26,421 nt of DNA from Thermoproteota archaeon (GCA_015521385.1 WAOH01000138.1:1-26421); one strand, 5' to 3'; shown: positions 15,798 through 23,501, counted from the stretch's first letter. The notes: generated by a model from the sequence alone, not told the origin. Numbers and translations are program-made.

Positions 15798-17046
15798 TTT
15801 CGGTACCTCCTACTACAAGTTCGGGCCGTGGTGGCTCCTGAAGACCGGGCCGGACATGGTGGAGAACAGGGGGTACTTCCCCAAGATATCGAAACTCTCG
15901 GCCGAGGTCAGGGGCCTCAAGTCGAGAGAGGTAGTGGTGGGCAATGAGGTGGCCGAATATTTGGAGTCGAGGGCCGACCTGTCTAGGCTCTACTACCCGA
16001 TGAGAAATGGGATAGTGGAGAGAGGAGACGAGAGGGGTTGGAAGGTCATAAAGGAGCTCGTAAGGTACGGACTCCTCAAATATCATCCGGGGAGTACCGA
16101 TTCCACCGGCGTCCCGTTCCACGGTTTCTTCGTGGTCGCATCACTCGCCGCTCAGGCGCCGACCTACATGTACGAGAGGCTGTTCGAGATCCATAGGGAG
16201 GTGAACGCGGAGGAGGGAGGCAATCTCGTGAGAGCGGTCACGATAATACCACAGCCCCTAGCGGTCGCAATAGCTGAGAAGGCGGTGACGTGCGTGGTCG
16301 TCGAGGCGGGACATGGAAACACCCAGATAACGCCCATAAGCAGGGATGTAATAAAGACAGCCCTTATTCCCCTCAACAGGGGAGGGAGCGACTCAGATAG
16401 GATCGCTGCTCAGATCCTGAAGGATCTAGGCTACTCTGACCTAGCTAGGGAGGAGAAGTTCGTCCGAATATTCAAGGAATCGGTAGGCCTGCTTCCTCTA
16501 GATGTAGATAAGGCCATATCCTGGGCTAAGGACCATCCCAGCGCGCTCCAATCGGTCTTCCGCATCCCGGGTACCACGGTAGAGGTAGATATGGGGGACA
16601 AGGCATGGCAGAGGTTCCTCATAGGGGAGTTCTTCTTCAATCCCGGGCACGAGATCTTCGAGAGCTACTACTCTAGGGGTTTCACCCCACCCAAGGACAC
16701 CCTAGTAGGGGGAGAGGTCATCCCCGGGGATGTGAGCCTTGCTGAGGCCATAAGGGAGGCCATATCCAAGACCCCCGTGGAACTGCAGGCATCTATAGTG
16801 AGGCATGTGATCCTCTCGGGAGGGGCCTTCAACTGGCAGGTTCCCAAGGGACTGGAGGGCATAGCTACGGACTCGCCAACTAAACTCAGGATAATGATGA
16901 AGTCCGTGGGGCTGGAAACGGAGCCCAAAATGGTATCAGATCCCCAGTTCAGTGTGTGGAGGGGGGCAATAGTCTACGGATTGGCGGTGGGAGAAGGCAT
17001 AAGATGGGACTGGGGAAGGATGGAGGGGTGGTTCTACATAGAGTGA
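15763..17046 (+). CDS. Crenactin (archaeal actin, arcactin)
   Basis: A 427-aa actin-fold ATPase. The first phosphate loop is SDFGTSYYKFG (11-21), the second VVVEAGHGNTQ (178-188) and the adenosine motif ILSGGAFNWQVPKG; DPQFSVWRGAIVYG is near the C-terminus. From memory these runs, PQPLAVAIAE, LNRGG and ILKDLGYSDIAREE-like segments match Pyrobaculum crenactin closely, and the length fits. Crenactins polymerise into helical filaments linked to cell shape in rod-shaped Thermoproteales and occur in korarchaea. No recognisable arcadin gene flanks it. The start is TTG 15763 behind AAGGAGGTG; the end overlaps the convergent DUF72 gene by 13 bases. Confidence 0.93.
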   Translation: MSVTTKPVFASDFGTSYYKFGPWWLLKTGPDMVENRGYFPKISKLSAEVRGLKSREVVVGNEVAEYLESRADLSRLYYPMRNGIVERGDERGWKVIKELVRYGLLKYHPGSTDSTGVPFHGFFVVASLAAQAPTYMYERLFEIHREVNAEEGGNLVRAVTIIPQPLAVAIAEKAVTCVVVEAGHGNTQITPISRDVIKTALIPLNRGGSDSDRIAAQILKDLGYSDLAREEKFVRIFKESVGLLPLDVDKAISWAKDHPSALQSVFRIPGTTVEVDMGDKAWQRFLIGEFFFNPGHEIFESYYSRGFTPPKDTLVGGEVIPGDVSLAEAIREAISKTPVELQASIVRHVILSGGAFNWQVPKGLEGIATDSPTKLRIMMKSVGLETEPKMVSDPQFSVWRGAIVYGLAVGEGIRWDWGRMEGWFYIE

Positions 17047-17777
17047 AGGAGCTCTTGGAACTGCACGGCATTCTCGAAGCTGAAATAGGAGTTGTTGAAC
17101 AGTACGTAATTCTCCCTGAGAGACCACCTCTCCACTAACTCTTTGAGCCTCTCGAGCTCCGTCCTCTCGTAGTTATGTGAATAAATTATTCTCTTCCCCT
17201 CCCTCCTTCCGTGAAGCCTGTAATACCTGATCTTACCGTAGACGGGCTCTTCGTACATTGGATCCACCACATGGGAGATCCCCAGGTCCTCCAGCAGATC
17301 CCTGAACTGGGGGCTTTTGAACCAACCAGCCTCCCTAACCTCCCAGGCGAATGTGAACTCTCCTGAGATGGTGGAAAAGAACTCCCGAGCGTTGGCCAGA
17401 TTGACTGCATCGAACCTGAAGGACGGTGGGCTCTGGAAGACGACTACGTTAGTCCCAAGTTCCCTCAGTAAAACTCTGAATTCATCCCAGAGGCTGAAAT
17501 TCTCCCTGCTGGGTCTCAGTAATCCGTAAGAGTCGTCCTTTGGTAGCCCGGTCTTAGCCCAGATCCCGCTCCTAGGGTCGTGGGTGAACGCCATCCATGC
17601 CTTCACAGTGAATTCGAAGTCCCCAGGGGCCTCTTTGCGCCACTTACTCACCGTTTCAATCTTAGGGGGCTTATAAAACGTCTTCTGAACCTCAACCAAC
17701 TTGAGTTTCTCGTAATACCTCTTCCTAGAGACCTGAAACCCGCAGCACCCCACCTTCACGGTAGCAGGTATCCCCAT
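17034..17777 (-). CDS. DUF72/YecE-family TIM-barrel protein
   Basis: A 247-aa DUF72 protein: VKVGCCGFQVSRKRYYEKL at the N-terminus, VEVQKTFYKPP, FEFTVKAWMAFTH, VVFQSPPSF, FAWEVREAGW and YYRLHGR are the conserved strands and loops of the family. The fold is a TIM barrel; the biochemical function is unknown, although conserved polar residues suggest an enzyme. ATG 17777 lies 22 bases inside the end of the upstream RuBisCO-like gene, so translation is probably coupled. Confidence 0.88.
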   Translation of the reverse strand: MGIPATVKVGCCGFQVSRKRYYEKLKLVEVQKTFYKPPKIETVSKWRKEAPGDFEFTVKAWMAFTHDPRSGIWAKTGLPKDDSYGLLRPSRENFSLWDEFRVLLRELGTNVVVFQSPPSFRFDAVNLANAREFFSTISGEFTFAWEVREAGWFKSPQFRDLLEDLGISHVVDPMYEEPVYGKIRYYRLHGRREGKRIIYSHNYERTELERLKELVERWSLRENYVLFNNSYFSFENAVQFQELLHSM

Positions 17778-18826
17778 TTATCAACCATCGCCCCCACATC
17801 CTTATCCCTTCTGATCACTGATAAGGGGTTCTCACCCCTCATGAAAGAATCCAACACCTCTCTCATGGACCTGACCCCAGCTAATATCCCTCTGGGATGA
17901 TCGTATACTCCCAGATCACCGTTGAGGATGATCTGCAGGTCCTCCGGTATGTTGGCGATGGCTATCCCCTGATGGGTTTGCGGTGAGGTCAGGGGCATGG
18001 CGGCGCCCTTCCCCCTCCCGATGATTCCGTCCAGCTCCCTCACCATCTCAAGGTCCTCCCTCTCCCAAGCTACAGGTCTCTCTATGAGGTCGAAGCCGCT
18101 GACCCTCAAAAGCTCGTAAGTGACCTTAATCCCCAAGCTCGTCCCCCTGATCAGACAGCTCGCGCCCCTCGCCGCTAGGAATATGTCATCGAGGAAGTCG
18201 GTCGCAATCTGAAGCCTACTCAAGTCCCAGCACAGGTGAACGTAAAATGCCCGCATTCCCAAGGATATAGCTCTCTCCATATCCTCCGGGGATGTAGGTA
18301 GCCTCATAAAGTAAAGGACGCGCCTTCCCTCCTCTTCCTTTATCCGATCGGTGATCTCGATCACCTGATGGGCCCTGTCTAGGTAGGGAGAAGCCTCCCC
18401 ATCCATTAGATGGAGTGGATCGAAACCCACATGAAGGCCTGCTCTGCACATCTCTCGAAACAGCCTCGCATGGGATAATGGATGCAGGATAACGTTTTTC
18501 CCGACAGAAGCGGCCACACCAGGGCCTCTCAGTCCCAGATACTTCTTCAGTCCGGACTTGCCGGGGGTGGGCACTCTCACCCTGTTTACGGGGAATTCAA
18601 TACCCCTCACCTCACAGATCGAGGGAAGGTGCTCCAACAGAGATTCTATCGCGTGATAGACTGACGGTAGTAGTAGACCGTCCCCTACTAGCTCTTCTGG
18701 TAGGTCCACTATGTACCTGTATCTCTCCACTTCCTCCAGTTCGATCTCGGCTTCCACTTCGCTCCTCAAGTCCGCTGGTAAGGCCATCTCCCCTAGGGGT
18801 TTTTTACACTCAAGTTCCAAGATCAA
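17756..18826 (-). CDS. Putative strongly diverged RuBisCO-like protein with degenerate active site
   Basis: A 356-aa protein with no family I recognise at once, but its order of elements follows RuBisCO large subunits. Residues 38-110 resemble the small N-terminal domain (GKSGLKKYLGLRG against GIEGIRKLLGV). From 111 the barrel begins: 129-138 lines up with the GGxDxxKDDE segment, 157-200 with the ERKxLY...NAxMV strand, 231-250 with the GxxMKVLAKLxR helix, 278-288 with the VxSGGxHPG loop, and 300-326 (NGDLGVYDHPRGILAGVRS) with the GGGxxGHPxGxxAG phosphate loop. The Lys/Asp/Glu metal ligands are replaced (Phe, Pro, Leu), so carboxylase activity is not expected. The start is TTG 18826 behind GGTGA; ATG 18787 is possible. 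The assignment is inference from pattern, not a search. Confidence 0.6.
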   Translation of the reverse strand: MILELECKKPLGEMALPADLRSEVEAEIELEEVERYRYIVDLPEELVGDGLLLPSVYHAIESLLEHLPSICEVRGIEFPVNRVRVPTPGKSGLKKYLGLRGPGVAASVGKNVILHPLSHARLFREMCRAGLHVGFDPLHLMDGEASPYLDRAHQVIEITDRIKEEEGRRVLYFMRLPTSPEDMERAISLGMRAFYVHLCWDLSRLQIATDFLDDIFLAARGASCLIRGTSLGIKVTYELLRVSGFDLIERPVAWEREDLEMVRELDGIIGRGKGAAMPLTSPQTHQGIAIANIPEDLQIILNGDLGVYDHPRGILAGVRSMREVLDSFMRGENPLSVIRRDKDVGAMVDKWGYLLP

Positions 18827-18863
18827 GCCTTTTCACCACATTCGGTCGTCACCTGGAGTTCCC

Positions 18864-18869
18864 TTAAAT
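18864..18869. promoter_or_regulatory. Short AT box between the RuBisCO-like (-) and RNA kinase (+) genes
   Basis: The block ttaaat (atttaa on the minus strand) is the only candidate TATA element in the gap. It is about 38 bases from TTG 18826 and 23 from ATG 18892, and it overlaps the in-frame ATG 18868, which argues against that outer start. Confidence 0.4.
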
Positions 18870-18891
18870 GATTCCGGTGGGAGTATGTCCG

Positions 18892-20127
18892 ATGCCGGAG
18901 GAAGTGGAAATACCTAAGGGCAAAGGGGTGTTGGTGAGATCTCCCGCATCGATCAAGCTGTTGAGCGGTGACATTGAGGTCTGGGGTGCCGAGTTCAACG
19001 AGCTATCGGTTCACCTAGAGGGAGTAGAGCTGCTAATCACGTCCTCCACCGACTCAAAGGTCTCCATAGATGGACGCTACCTGAAGCTCGAGAATCCGAT
19101 CCCAGAGTGGTGGAAGGAACTCCCAGATATGATAGCAGGCAGGAACGCGCTGTTCATAGGGAGGGTCGACTCAGGTAAGAGTTCAACGACGCTATTCACG
19201 GCCAATAAGCTGATAATGAACGGGAATTCGGTCTCCATCATCGACTCTGACGTAGGTCAATCGGATCTGGGCCCACCGGGAGTGATCTCGAGCAAGGAGA
19301 TAGGTGAACCGGTCATTCACACCAAGTTACTGGAGCCCGACTTCATGTACTTCATTGGAGACAAAACACCGAGCGGGCACTTCCTTTCCATGATGAAAGG
19401 TCTCTTAGATGCCCTACACAGGTCAAAGAGCGATACGGTTCTGATAAATACGACGGGATTCGTGGATGGTGGGGCGGCACGGGCCCTCAAGAGATTCAAG
19501 ATCGAGTTCCTAGATCCCGACATCGTGGTCGTTATAGAGAAGGAGGAAGGGGACTTGGACCACATAGCTAGGATGATCCCTAGGGGAGTGAGGGTTCTGA
19601 GGGTAAGGTCGCCGGTGGGTGATCTGACGAAGGAGAGGAGCTACAGAATAGCCGCTAGGAGGGCGCTCCTGAGGAGGTATCTCTCTGGGGCTGCCACGAG
19701 GAGGCTCGATCTTAGGGAAGTGGAGCTGATGAACACGTTCCTCCTCACAGGCAGGAGGAAGGAGGAATACATTCCCTTCTTGGAGCGTATCTTAGGGGTC
19801 AAAGTTCGGTGGTTGGAGGAGTCCCCCGACATGCTCATAGCTATTACTGAAGGGAGCATCGACAGGAGGAAGATCGCTGCGCTCTCGGAGCTCTTGAACA
19901 AGGAGGTGAGGGTGGGCCCGATAAGCGCCTACGAGGGGCTCTACGTGGGCCTCATCAGGGAGAGGGAGTGCAGGGCCGTCGGCATAGTGCAGTCCATGAA
20001 CATCAGGGAAGGCTGGGTGGATGTGCTGACGAAATACGACGGGCCCGTGGATGGATTGGCATTGGGATACATTAGGTTTAATGCTGAGGGCGAGGAGCTG
20101 GGCTCAAGGGGGATGAACCTTCCATGA
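18892..20127 (+). CDS. Clp1/Grc3-family polynucleotide (RNA) 5'-kinase
   Basis: A 411-aa kinase with an N-terminal beta domain (about 1-75), a P-loop GRVDSGKSS (90-98), the lid/Walker B segment DSDVGQSDLGPPG (118-130), TPSGHF and LINTTGFVDG, and a C-terminal domain. This is the archaeal Clp1/Grc3 plan; the family phosphorylates 5'-OH ends of RNA (and DNA), in eukaryotes during tRNA splicing and rRNA processing. ATG 18892 is preceded by GGTGGGAG; ATG 18868 is in frame but overlaps the AT box. The end overlaps gckA by four bases (ATGA). Confidence 0.88.
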   Translation: MPEEVEIPKGKGVLVRSPASIKLLSGDIEVWGAEFNELSVHLEGVELLITSSTDSKVSIDGRYLKLENPIPEWWKELPDMIAGRNALFIGRVDSGKSSTTLFTANKLIMNGNSVSIIDSDVGQSDLGPPGVISSKEIGEPVIHTKLLEPDFMYFIGDKTPSGHFLSMMKGLLDALHRSKSDTVLINTTGFVDGGAARALKRFKIEFLDPDIVVVIEKEEGDLDHIARMIPRGVRVLRVRSPVGDLTKERSYRIAARRALLRRYLSGAATRRLDLREVELMNTFLLTGRRKEEYIPFLERILGVKVRWLEESPDMLIAITEGSIDRRKIAALSELLNKEVRVGPISAYEGLYVGLIRERECRAVGIVQSMNIREGWVDVLTKYDGPVDGLALGYIRFNAEGEELGSRGMNLP

Positions 20128-21509
20128 GTTCCTCCTACATAAAGAACCTGGACGAGCTCGTTGAGAACGGGGCAACTAGAAGCGACAAGGATGCCAGGAG
20201 GGCCCTGCTATTGGCTTTCGACAAGGCGATCACGGCCGCTGACTCCTACAAAGCGGTATCCTCCAGATTTTCGGATCAGGAGATCATATTCGGCACCTCC
20301 TCCATAGATATCAGGTCCTTTAAAGACATCTACGTAGTGGGAGCTGGAAAAGCAGGTAGCATGATGGCCAAAGCTGTGGAGGACAGGATAGGGGAGCGCA
20401 TATCCTCGGGCTGGGTGAACGTCCCGGCTAAGACCGAGCGGGCCGTCTCCCTCTCGAAGATCAGGTTAAATCCGGCAGGTCATCCCATACCGGATGAGGG
20501 GAGTTTGAGAGGAGCTAAGGAGATTTTGAATATAGCCACGAAGGCAGATGAAGGAGACCTCGTCATCTCCCTCATATCTGGCGGCGGTTCCGCCCTAATG
20601 GAGTATCCCATGGAGGGTATCTCACTAAACGACCTTCGGGAGATGAACAGGCTGCTCGTGCTTTCCGGGGCGGATATCAAGGAGATAAATGCCGTTAGGA
20701 AGCATGTATCTCAGATAAAGGGTGGTAGGCTGGCCAAGGCCGCTTACCCGGCCACTGTAGTATCCCTGATAGTATCGGATGTGATAGGCGATCCACTGGA
20801 TACTATAGCCTCTGGCCCAACGGCTCCCGATGAGACGACCTTTGAAGACGCTTGGCAGGTGCTCGAGAACTACTCGCTAGTCGACAAGATGCCGGAATCC
20901 GTGGTAAGGGTGCTGAAGCGCGGGCTGAACGGTGAGATACCCGAGACCCCCAAGCCGGGGGATGAAGTGTTCGACAAGGTTGTGAATGTGATAGTGGCCA
21001 ATAATATGAAGGCCGTCCAGGCGGCCGAGAGGGCTCTGGTTGAGATGGGCTATAACGTACTAGTTCTCGGCTCCAGAGCCCAGGGAGAAGCCAGACACAT
21101 AGGGAAATTCTTGGCAGGGCTAGCTGTTTCCATAGCGAAGGAGGGATTACCTCTCACCCCTCCGGCAGCCGTGATCCTAGGTGGGGAGACCACCGTAAAG
21201 GTGACCGGCCAGGGAGTCGGCGGAAGGAATCAGGAACTGGTTCTGGGAGGGGTCAGAACCATATCTGGCTTGGAAGGCGTCGCTCTTGGATCCGTGGGCA
21301 CGGATGGGATAGACGGGGTATCCGATGCTGCTGGGGCTATAGCCGATGGTCGGACCCTAGAGAGGGCCCTCTCGGAGGGTCTGAGACCAGAGACCTTCCT
21401 GAATAATAACGACTCTCACACGTTCTTCTCGTGGCTCGGTGACGCCATCTTCACGGGACCCACGATGACCAACGTGATGGACGTCATGGGATTGGTGGTT
21501 CAAGAGTGA
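20124..21509 (+). CDS. gckA: Glycerate 2-kinase, MOFRL family
   Basis: A 461-aa GckA: VGAGKAG near residue 75, AGHPIPDEGS, SLISGGGSALM, INAVRKHVSQIKGGRLA, SDVIGDPLDTIASGPT and VGGRNQELVLG. It phosphorylates glycerate to 2-phosphoglycerate in the cytoplasm, the step by which archaeal semi- or non-phosphorylative Entner-Doudoroff routes and serine breakdown enter lower glycolysis. ATGA overlap with the RNA kinase shows coupled translation, though the two functions are unrelated. Confidence 0.93.
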   Translation: MSSSYIKNLDELVENGATRSDKDARRALLLAFDKAITAADSYKAVSSRFSDQEIIFGTSSIDIRSFKDIYVVGAGKAGSMMAKAVEDRIGERISSGWVNVPAKTERAVSLSKIRLNPAGHPIPDEGSLRGAKEILNIATKADEGDLVISLISGGGSALMEYPMEGISLNDLREMNRLLVLSGADIKEINAVRKHVSQIKGGRLAKAAYPATVVSLIVSDVIGDPLDTIASGPTAPDETTFEDAWQVLENYSLVDKMPESVVRVLKRGLNGEIPETPKPGDEVFDKVVNVIVANNMKAVQAAERALVEMGYNVLVLGSRAQGEARHIGKFLAGLAVSIAKEGLPLTPPAAVILGGETTVKVTGQGVGGRNQELVLGGVRTISGLEGVALGSVGTDGIDGVSDAAGAIADGRTLERALSEGLRPETFLNNNDSHTFFSWLGDAIFTGPTMTNVMDVMGLVVQE

Positions 21510-21528
21510 GGCTCTCAACAATGATTTT

Positions 21529-21549
21529 TAAGTGGGAAAATCTCACTTA
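21529..21549. promoter_or_regulatory. 21-base inverted repeat next to the TATA box of the TRAM-regulator operon
   Basis: TAAGTGGGA and TCTCACTTA face each other across AAA, with one mismatch in DNA (a G-U pair in RNA). It overlaps the end of the run gattttta, the likely TATA element for the gene at 21573. It may be an operator for the TrmB-like regulator encoded two genes on, or a weak hairpin at the end of gckA; there is no T-tract after it. Confidence 0.45.
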
Positions 21550-21572
21550 TCTAGCGAATCCGTGGGGATAGC

Positions 21573-21881
21573 ATGCCGAGAAGGAACCCGAAGGGAAATG
21601 ACTCCTCCCGTGGTTGGAAGGGGAGACTAGGCAGAAAGGCTAAGGGAAGCCTGTACGTGACTAGATTCGATAAACCGGAGGAGAAGACTCCCTCTTTGAA
21701 ACCAGGGGATCTCATAGAGGTGCTGGTACAGTCCGTCAACAGGAGGGGTGAGGGAGAAGGGATCTACAGGGGCAAACCTGTGGTGATAGTTGGCGCTGCT
21801 GATCCGGGAATCACCGTAACTGCTAGGATAAGGAAGATCTCTGGTGGTAAGATAATAGCTGAGATGATAGAAGTCCACTAG
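21573..21881 (+). CDS. TRAM-domain RNA-binding protein
   Basis: A 102-aa protein with a basic, low-complexity N-terminus (MPRRNPKGN ... LGRKAKG) and a TRAM OB-like barrel from about residue 43 (LKPGDLIEVLVQSVNRRGEGEGIYRGKPVVIVG, split here, to VTARIRKI). Single TRAM proteins are common in archaea and act as RNA-binding, RNA-chaperone-like proteins. GGGGATA precedes ATG 21573. The next gene starts directly at its stop codon, so the two form one transcript. Confidence 0.87.
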   Translation: MPRRNPKGNDSSRGWKGRLGRKAKGSLYVTRFDKPEEKTPSLKPGDLIEVLVQSVNRRGEGEGIYRGKPVVIVGAADPGITVTARIRKISGGKIIAEMIEVH

Positions 21882-22616
21882 ATGAGCGGCAGGAACAAAA
21901 CATTATCGGGACTAGAGCGACTCCTGAGAGAGTTGGGCCTCTCCTCGTATGAATCCAAGGTGTTGGCATATCTCGCCCTCTCGAGGGAGCAGGTAAAGGT
22001 GAGCGATCTTAGCAGGGCCACGGGCATACCCAGGACCAAGGTGTACTCGGTCTTGGAATCATTGGAGGACTTGGGCTTGGTTAGGATCACTCCTACCAGA
22101 CCACTGAGGGCCTCATCACCCTCCTTAGAGCTCCTACCCTCTCTACTCTCCGAGATGGTGATCAAGGAGGCCCTCCAAAGGCTCTCATTGATAAGGAGGA
22201 TGTTCCAGCTGGAATTTAGTGAGGGCCTGTGGATCCTTGGGGAGATTAGCCTCCCCGTAGAGGGCAGAGATACCTTGGGGAGGATCTCCAGCACGCTGCT
22301 GAGGGATTCTGGGGAGTTCCTCATTCTGATTACGAACGAAGACTCGGCAGAACTCGTGCCCTCGGGCATGAGGTACAAGAATATCAGCTTGGTCGTCGAG
22401 AGCCCCGATACCTACAGGAAATTGGAGCGAAAAGGTCTCCGCACGAAGAACGTGAGGATGTCGAATCCCAGCTTTTTCGCCTTCGTCACAGAGAAATCGG
22501 GGCTCATATCCGATGGGGAACTCAGAAGAGGCTTTTTCTCGACCGAGCCAGGGCTGGTGAGGACGCTCACGGTCCTCCTAAGGACCCTCTACCTGTCCTC
22601 TTCTGCCCTCAAATAA
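21882..22616 (+). CDS. TrmB-like transcriptional regulator
   Basis: A 244-aa protein. Residues about 8-75 form a winged helix (LGLSSYESKVLAYLALSRE, then VSDLSRATGIPRTKVYSVLESLEDLGLV), the classic TrmB N-terminal DNA-binding domain. The remainder (about 95-240) resembles the phospholipase-D-like effector part, but I see no sugar-binding signature. In archaea these regulators control sugar transport or metabolism; gckA lies just upstream. The ATG follows the TRAM stop codon with no spacing, so it depends on coupled translation. Its operator could be the inverted repeat at 21529-21549. Confidence 0.8.
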   Translation: MSGRNKTLSGLERLLRELGLSSYESKVLAYLALSREQVKVSDLSRATGIPRTKVYSVLESLEDLGLVRITPTRPLRASSPSLELLPSLLSEMVIKEALQRLSLIRRMFQLEFSEGLWILGEISLPVEGRDTLGRISSTLLRDSGEFLILITNEDSAELVPSGMRYKNISLVVESPDTYRKLERKGLRTKNVRMSNPSFFAFVTEKSGLISDGELRRGFFSTEPGLVRTLTVLLRTLYLSSSALK

Positions 22617-22627
22617 AGGTTAAATCC
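22617..22627 (+). promoter_or_regulatory. Probable TATA box for the orphan pair at 22656
   Basis: aggttaaatcc directly follows the regulator's stop codon and lies about 29-39 bases before ATG 22656, which also has GGGGGAT just upstream. Confidence 0.4.
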
Positions 22628-22655
22628 CGACCCATCAAACGTGTGGGGGGATGGA

Positions 22656-23045
22656 ATGGACCCTGAGGAGAAGGAGGGTTGCGATTGGGAGCTTGAGTTA
22701 CTGCGGCTGAACTCCCTACTGGACCTGCTCAGACTGGCAGCGGCGTCCAACTCCATCACAGTCCTCATGGAGTTCAACAGTGAGCTGCTGGGAAAGAGGG
22801 TGATAGGTACATTCGCAAACAATTACGGGGCCACTAAACCGGATATATTCTCATACGTCGTCTACGAGGAGGAGGACGACGGGAGCTTCCTTGTGTACAA
22901 GGCCGATGAGTCTGGGGAGCAGTATGGATTTTCAAATGGGCTCTCTCCGGCAGGAAGCATGGCTTTTCCACTAGTAAAGCTCCAAAAGGAACCTAGATGG
23001 TTCTCCGAGAGGTTTTCTCATGGGCATGAACATGAGCAGGAATAG
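22656..23045 (+). CDS. Orphan acidic protein of unknown function
   Basis: I do not recognise this 129-aa protein. It has a very acidic N-terminus (MDPEEKEGCDWELELL), a helix-rich first third, then strands (VIGTFANNYG, FSYVVYEEEDDGSFLVYKAD) and a His/Glu-rich end (SHGHEHEQE). No signal peptide or membrane segment is seen. ATG 22656 is preferred over GTG 22641 because GGGGGAT precedes it. The next gene begins inside its last 26 bases, so both are likely made together. Confidence 0.62.
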   Translation: MDPEEKEGCDWELELLRLNSLLDLLRLAAASNSITVLMEFNSELLGKRVIGTFANNYGATKPDIFSYVVYEEEDDGSFLVYKADESGEQYGFSNGLSPAGSMAFPLVKLQKEPRWFSERFSHGHEHEQE

Positions 23046-23394
23046 GTCCCTTCCCCTGCTACTGGCTTCATTGAGCCTGATCTCCACCATAGCCATAGCC
23101 CTTTCATACATATCGGTCTCTTCGCTCGAGGTAAATGTCACTGGAAGCCTGCTTTGCGACGGTGAAGCTCTCCTAGTGGTGACGAGCGGGAGCGGGAGGG
23201 CCACTGTGTACTACGTTAGCGTAATAGAGGGAGATCATGTGGTGGAGCTGAGGAGGGTAAACGCGGTTCTGAGCGACGGTGAATCCCTAAGACTGAGATT
23301 AAAGCTCCCCGAGGGCTCCAAGGTATCTGTTTTGTTGGACAAGGGCGTAATCCCGAACCTATCATGCGGGGCGAGGAAGCGCTCCCAGCCGTGA
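23020..23394 (+). CDS. Orphan exported or membrane-anchored small protein
   Basis: A 124-aa protein with an N-terminal hydrophobic segment (LPLLLASLSLISTIAIALSY) behind a basic start (SRNRS) and a beta-rich outer part of about 85 residues with two cysteines (LLCDGE and LSCGA) that could form a disulfide. It is not a family I know. Three in-frame ATGs (23020, 23026, 23032) are possible starts; all overlap the acidic protein's gene. It may be a cell-surface partner of that protein. Confidence 0.58.
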   Translation: MGMNMSRNRSLPLLLASLSLISTIAIALSYISVSSLEVNVTGSLLCDGEALLVVTSGSGRATVYYVSVIEGDHVVELRRVNAVLSDGESLRLRLKLPEGSKVSVLLDKGVIPNLSCGARKRSQP

Positions 23395-23396
23395 AA

Positions 23397-23406
23397 TAGT
23401 TTTATT
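23397..23406 (+). promoter_or_regulatory. TATA box of tRNA-Pro
   Basis: tagttttatt lies about 26 bases (centre) before the mature tRNA 5' end, the standard archaeal tRNA promoter distance. Confidence 0.6.
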
Positions 23407-23427
23407 CGACGCATCCCTTACTGTGAG

Positions 23428-23501
23428 GGGGCCGTGGTCTAGCTTGGTAGGATGCCGGCCTTGGGAGCCGGAGGTCCCGGGTTCAAATCCCGGCGGCCCC
23501 A
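23428..23501 (+). tRNA. tRNA-Pro (anticodon TGG)
   Basis: Full cloverleaf by hand: acceptor GGGGCCG/CGGCCCC, D arm gtct/ggat (two wobble pairs), anticodon stem CCGGC/GCCGG with loop CTTGGGA giving TGG, five-base variable loop, T arm CCGGG-TTCAAAT-CCCGG, discriminator A. There is no intron and CCA is not encoded (attcac follows). The anticodon reads proline codons. A small protein gene starts 13 bases after it. Confidence 0.95.

Noticed and set aside
18868..18891. Outer ATG start for the RNA kinase.
   Set aside because: The only TATA-like element overlaps this codon; ATG 18892 has both the promoter distance and a GGTGGGAG ribosome site.
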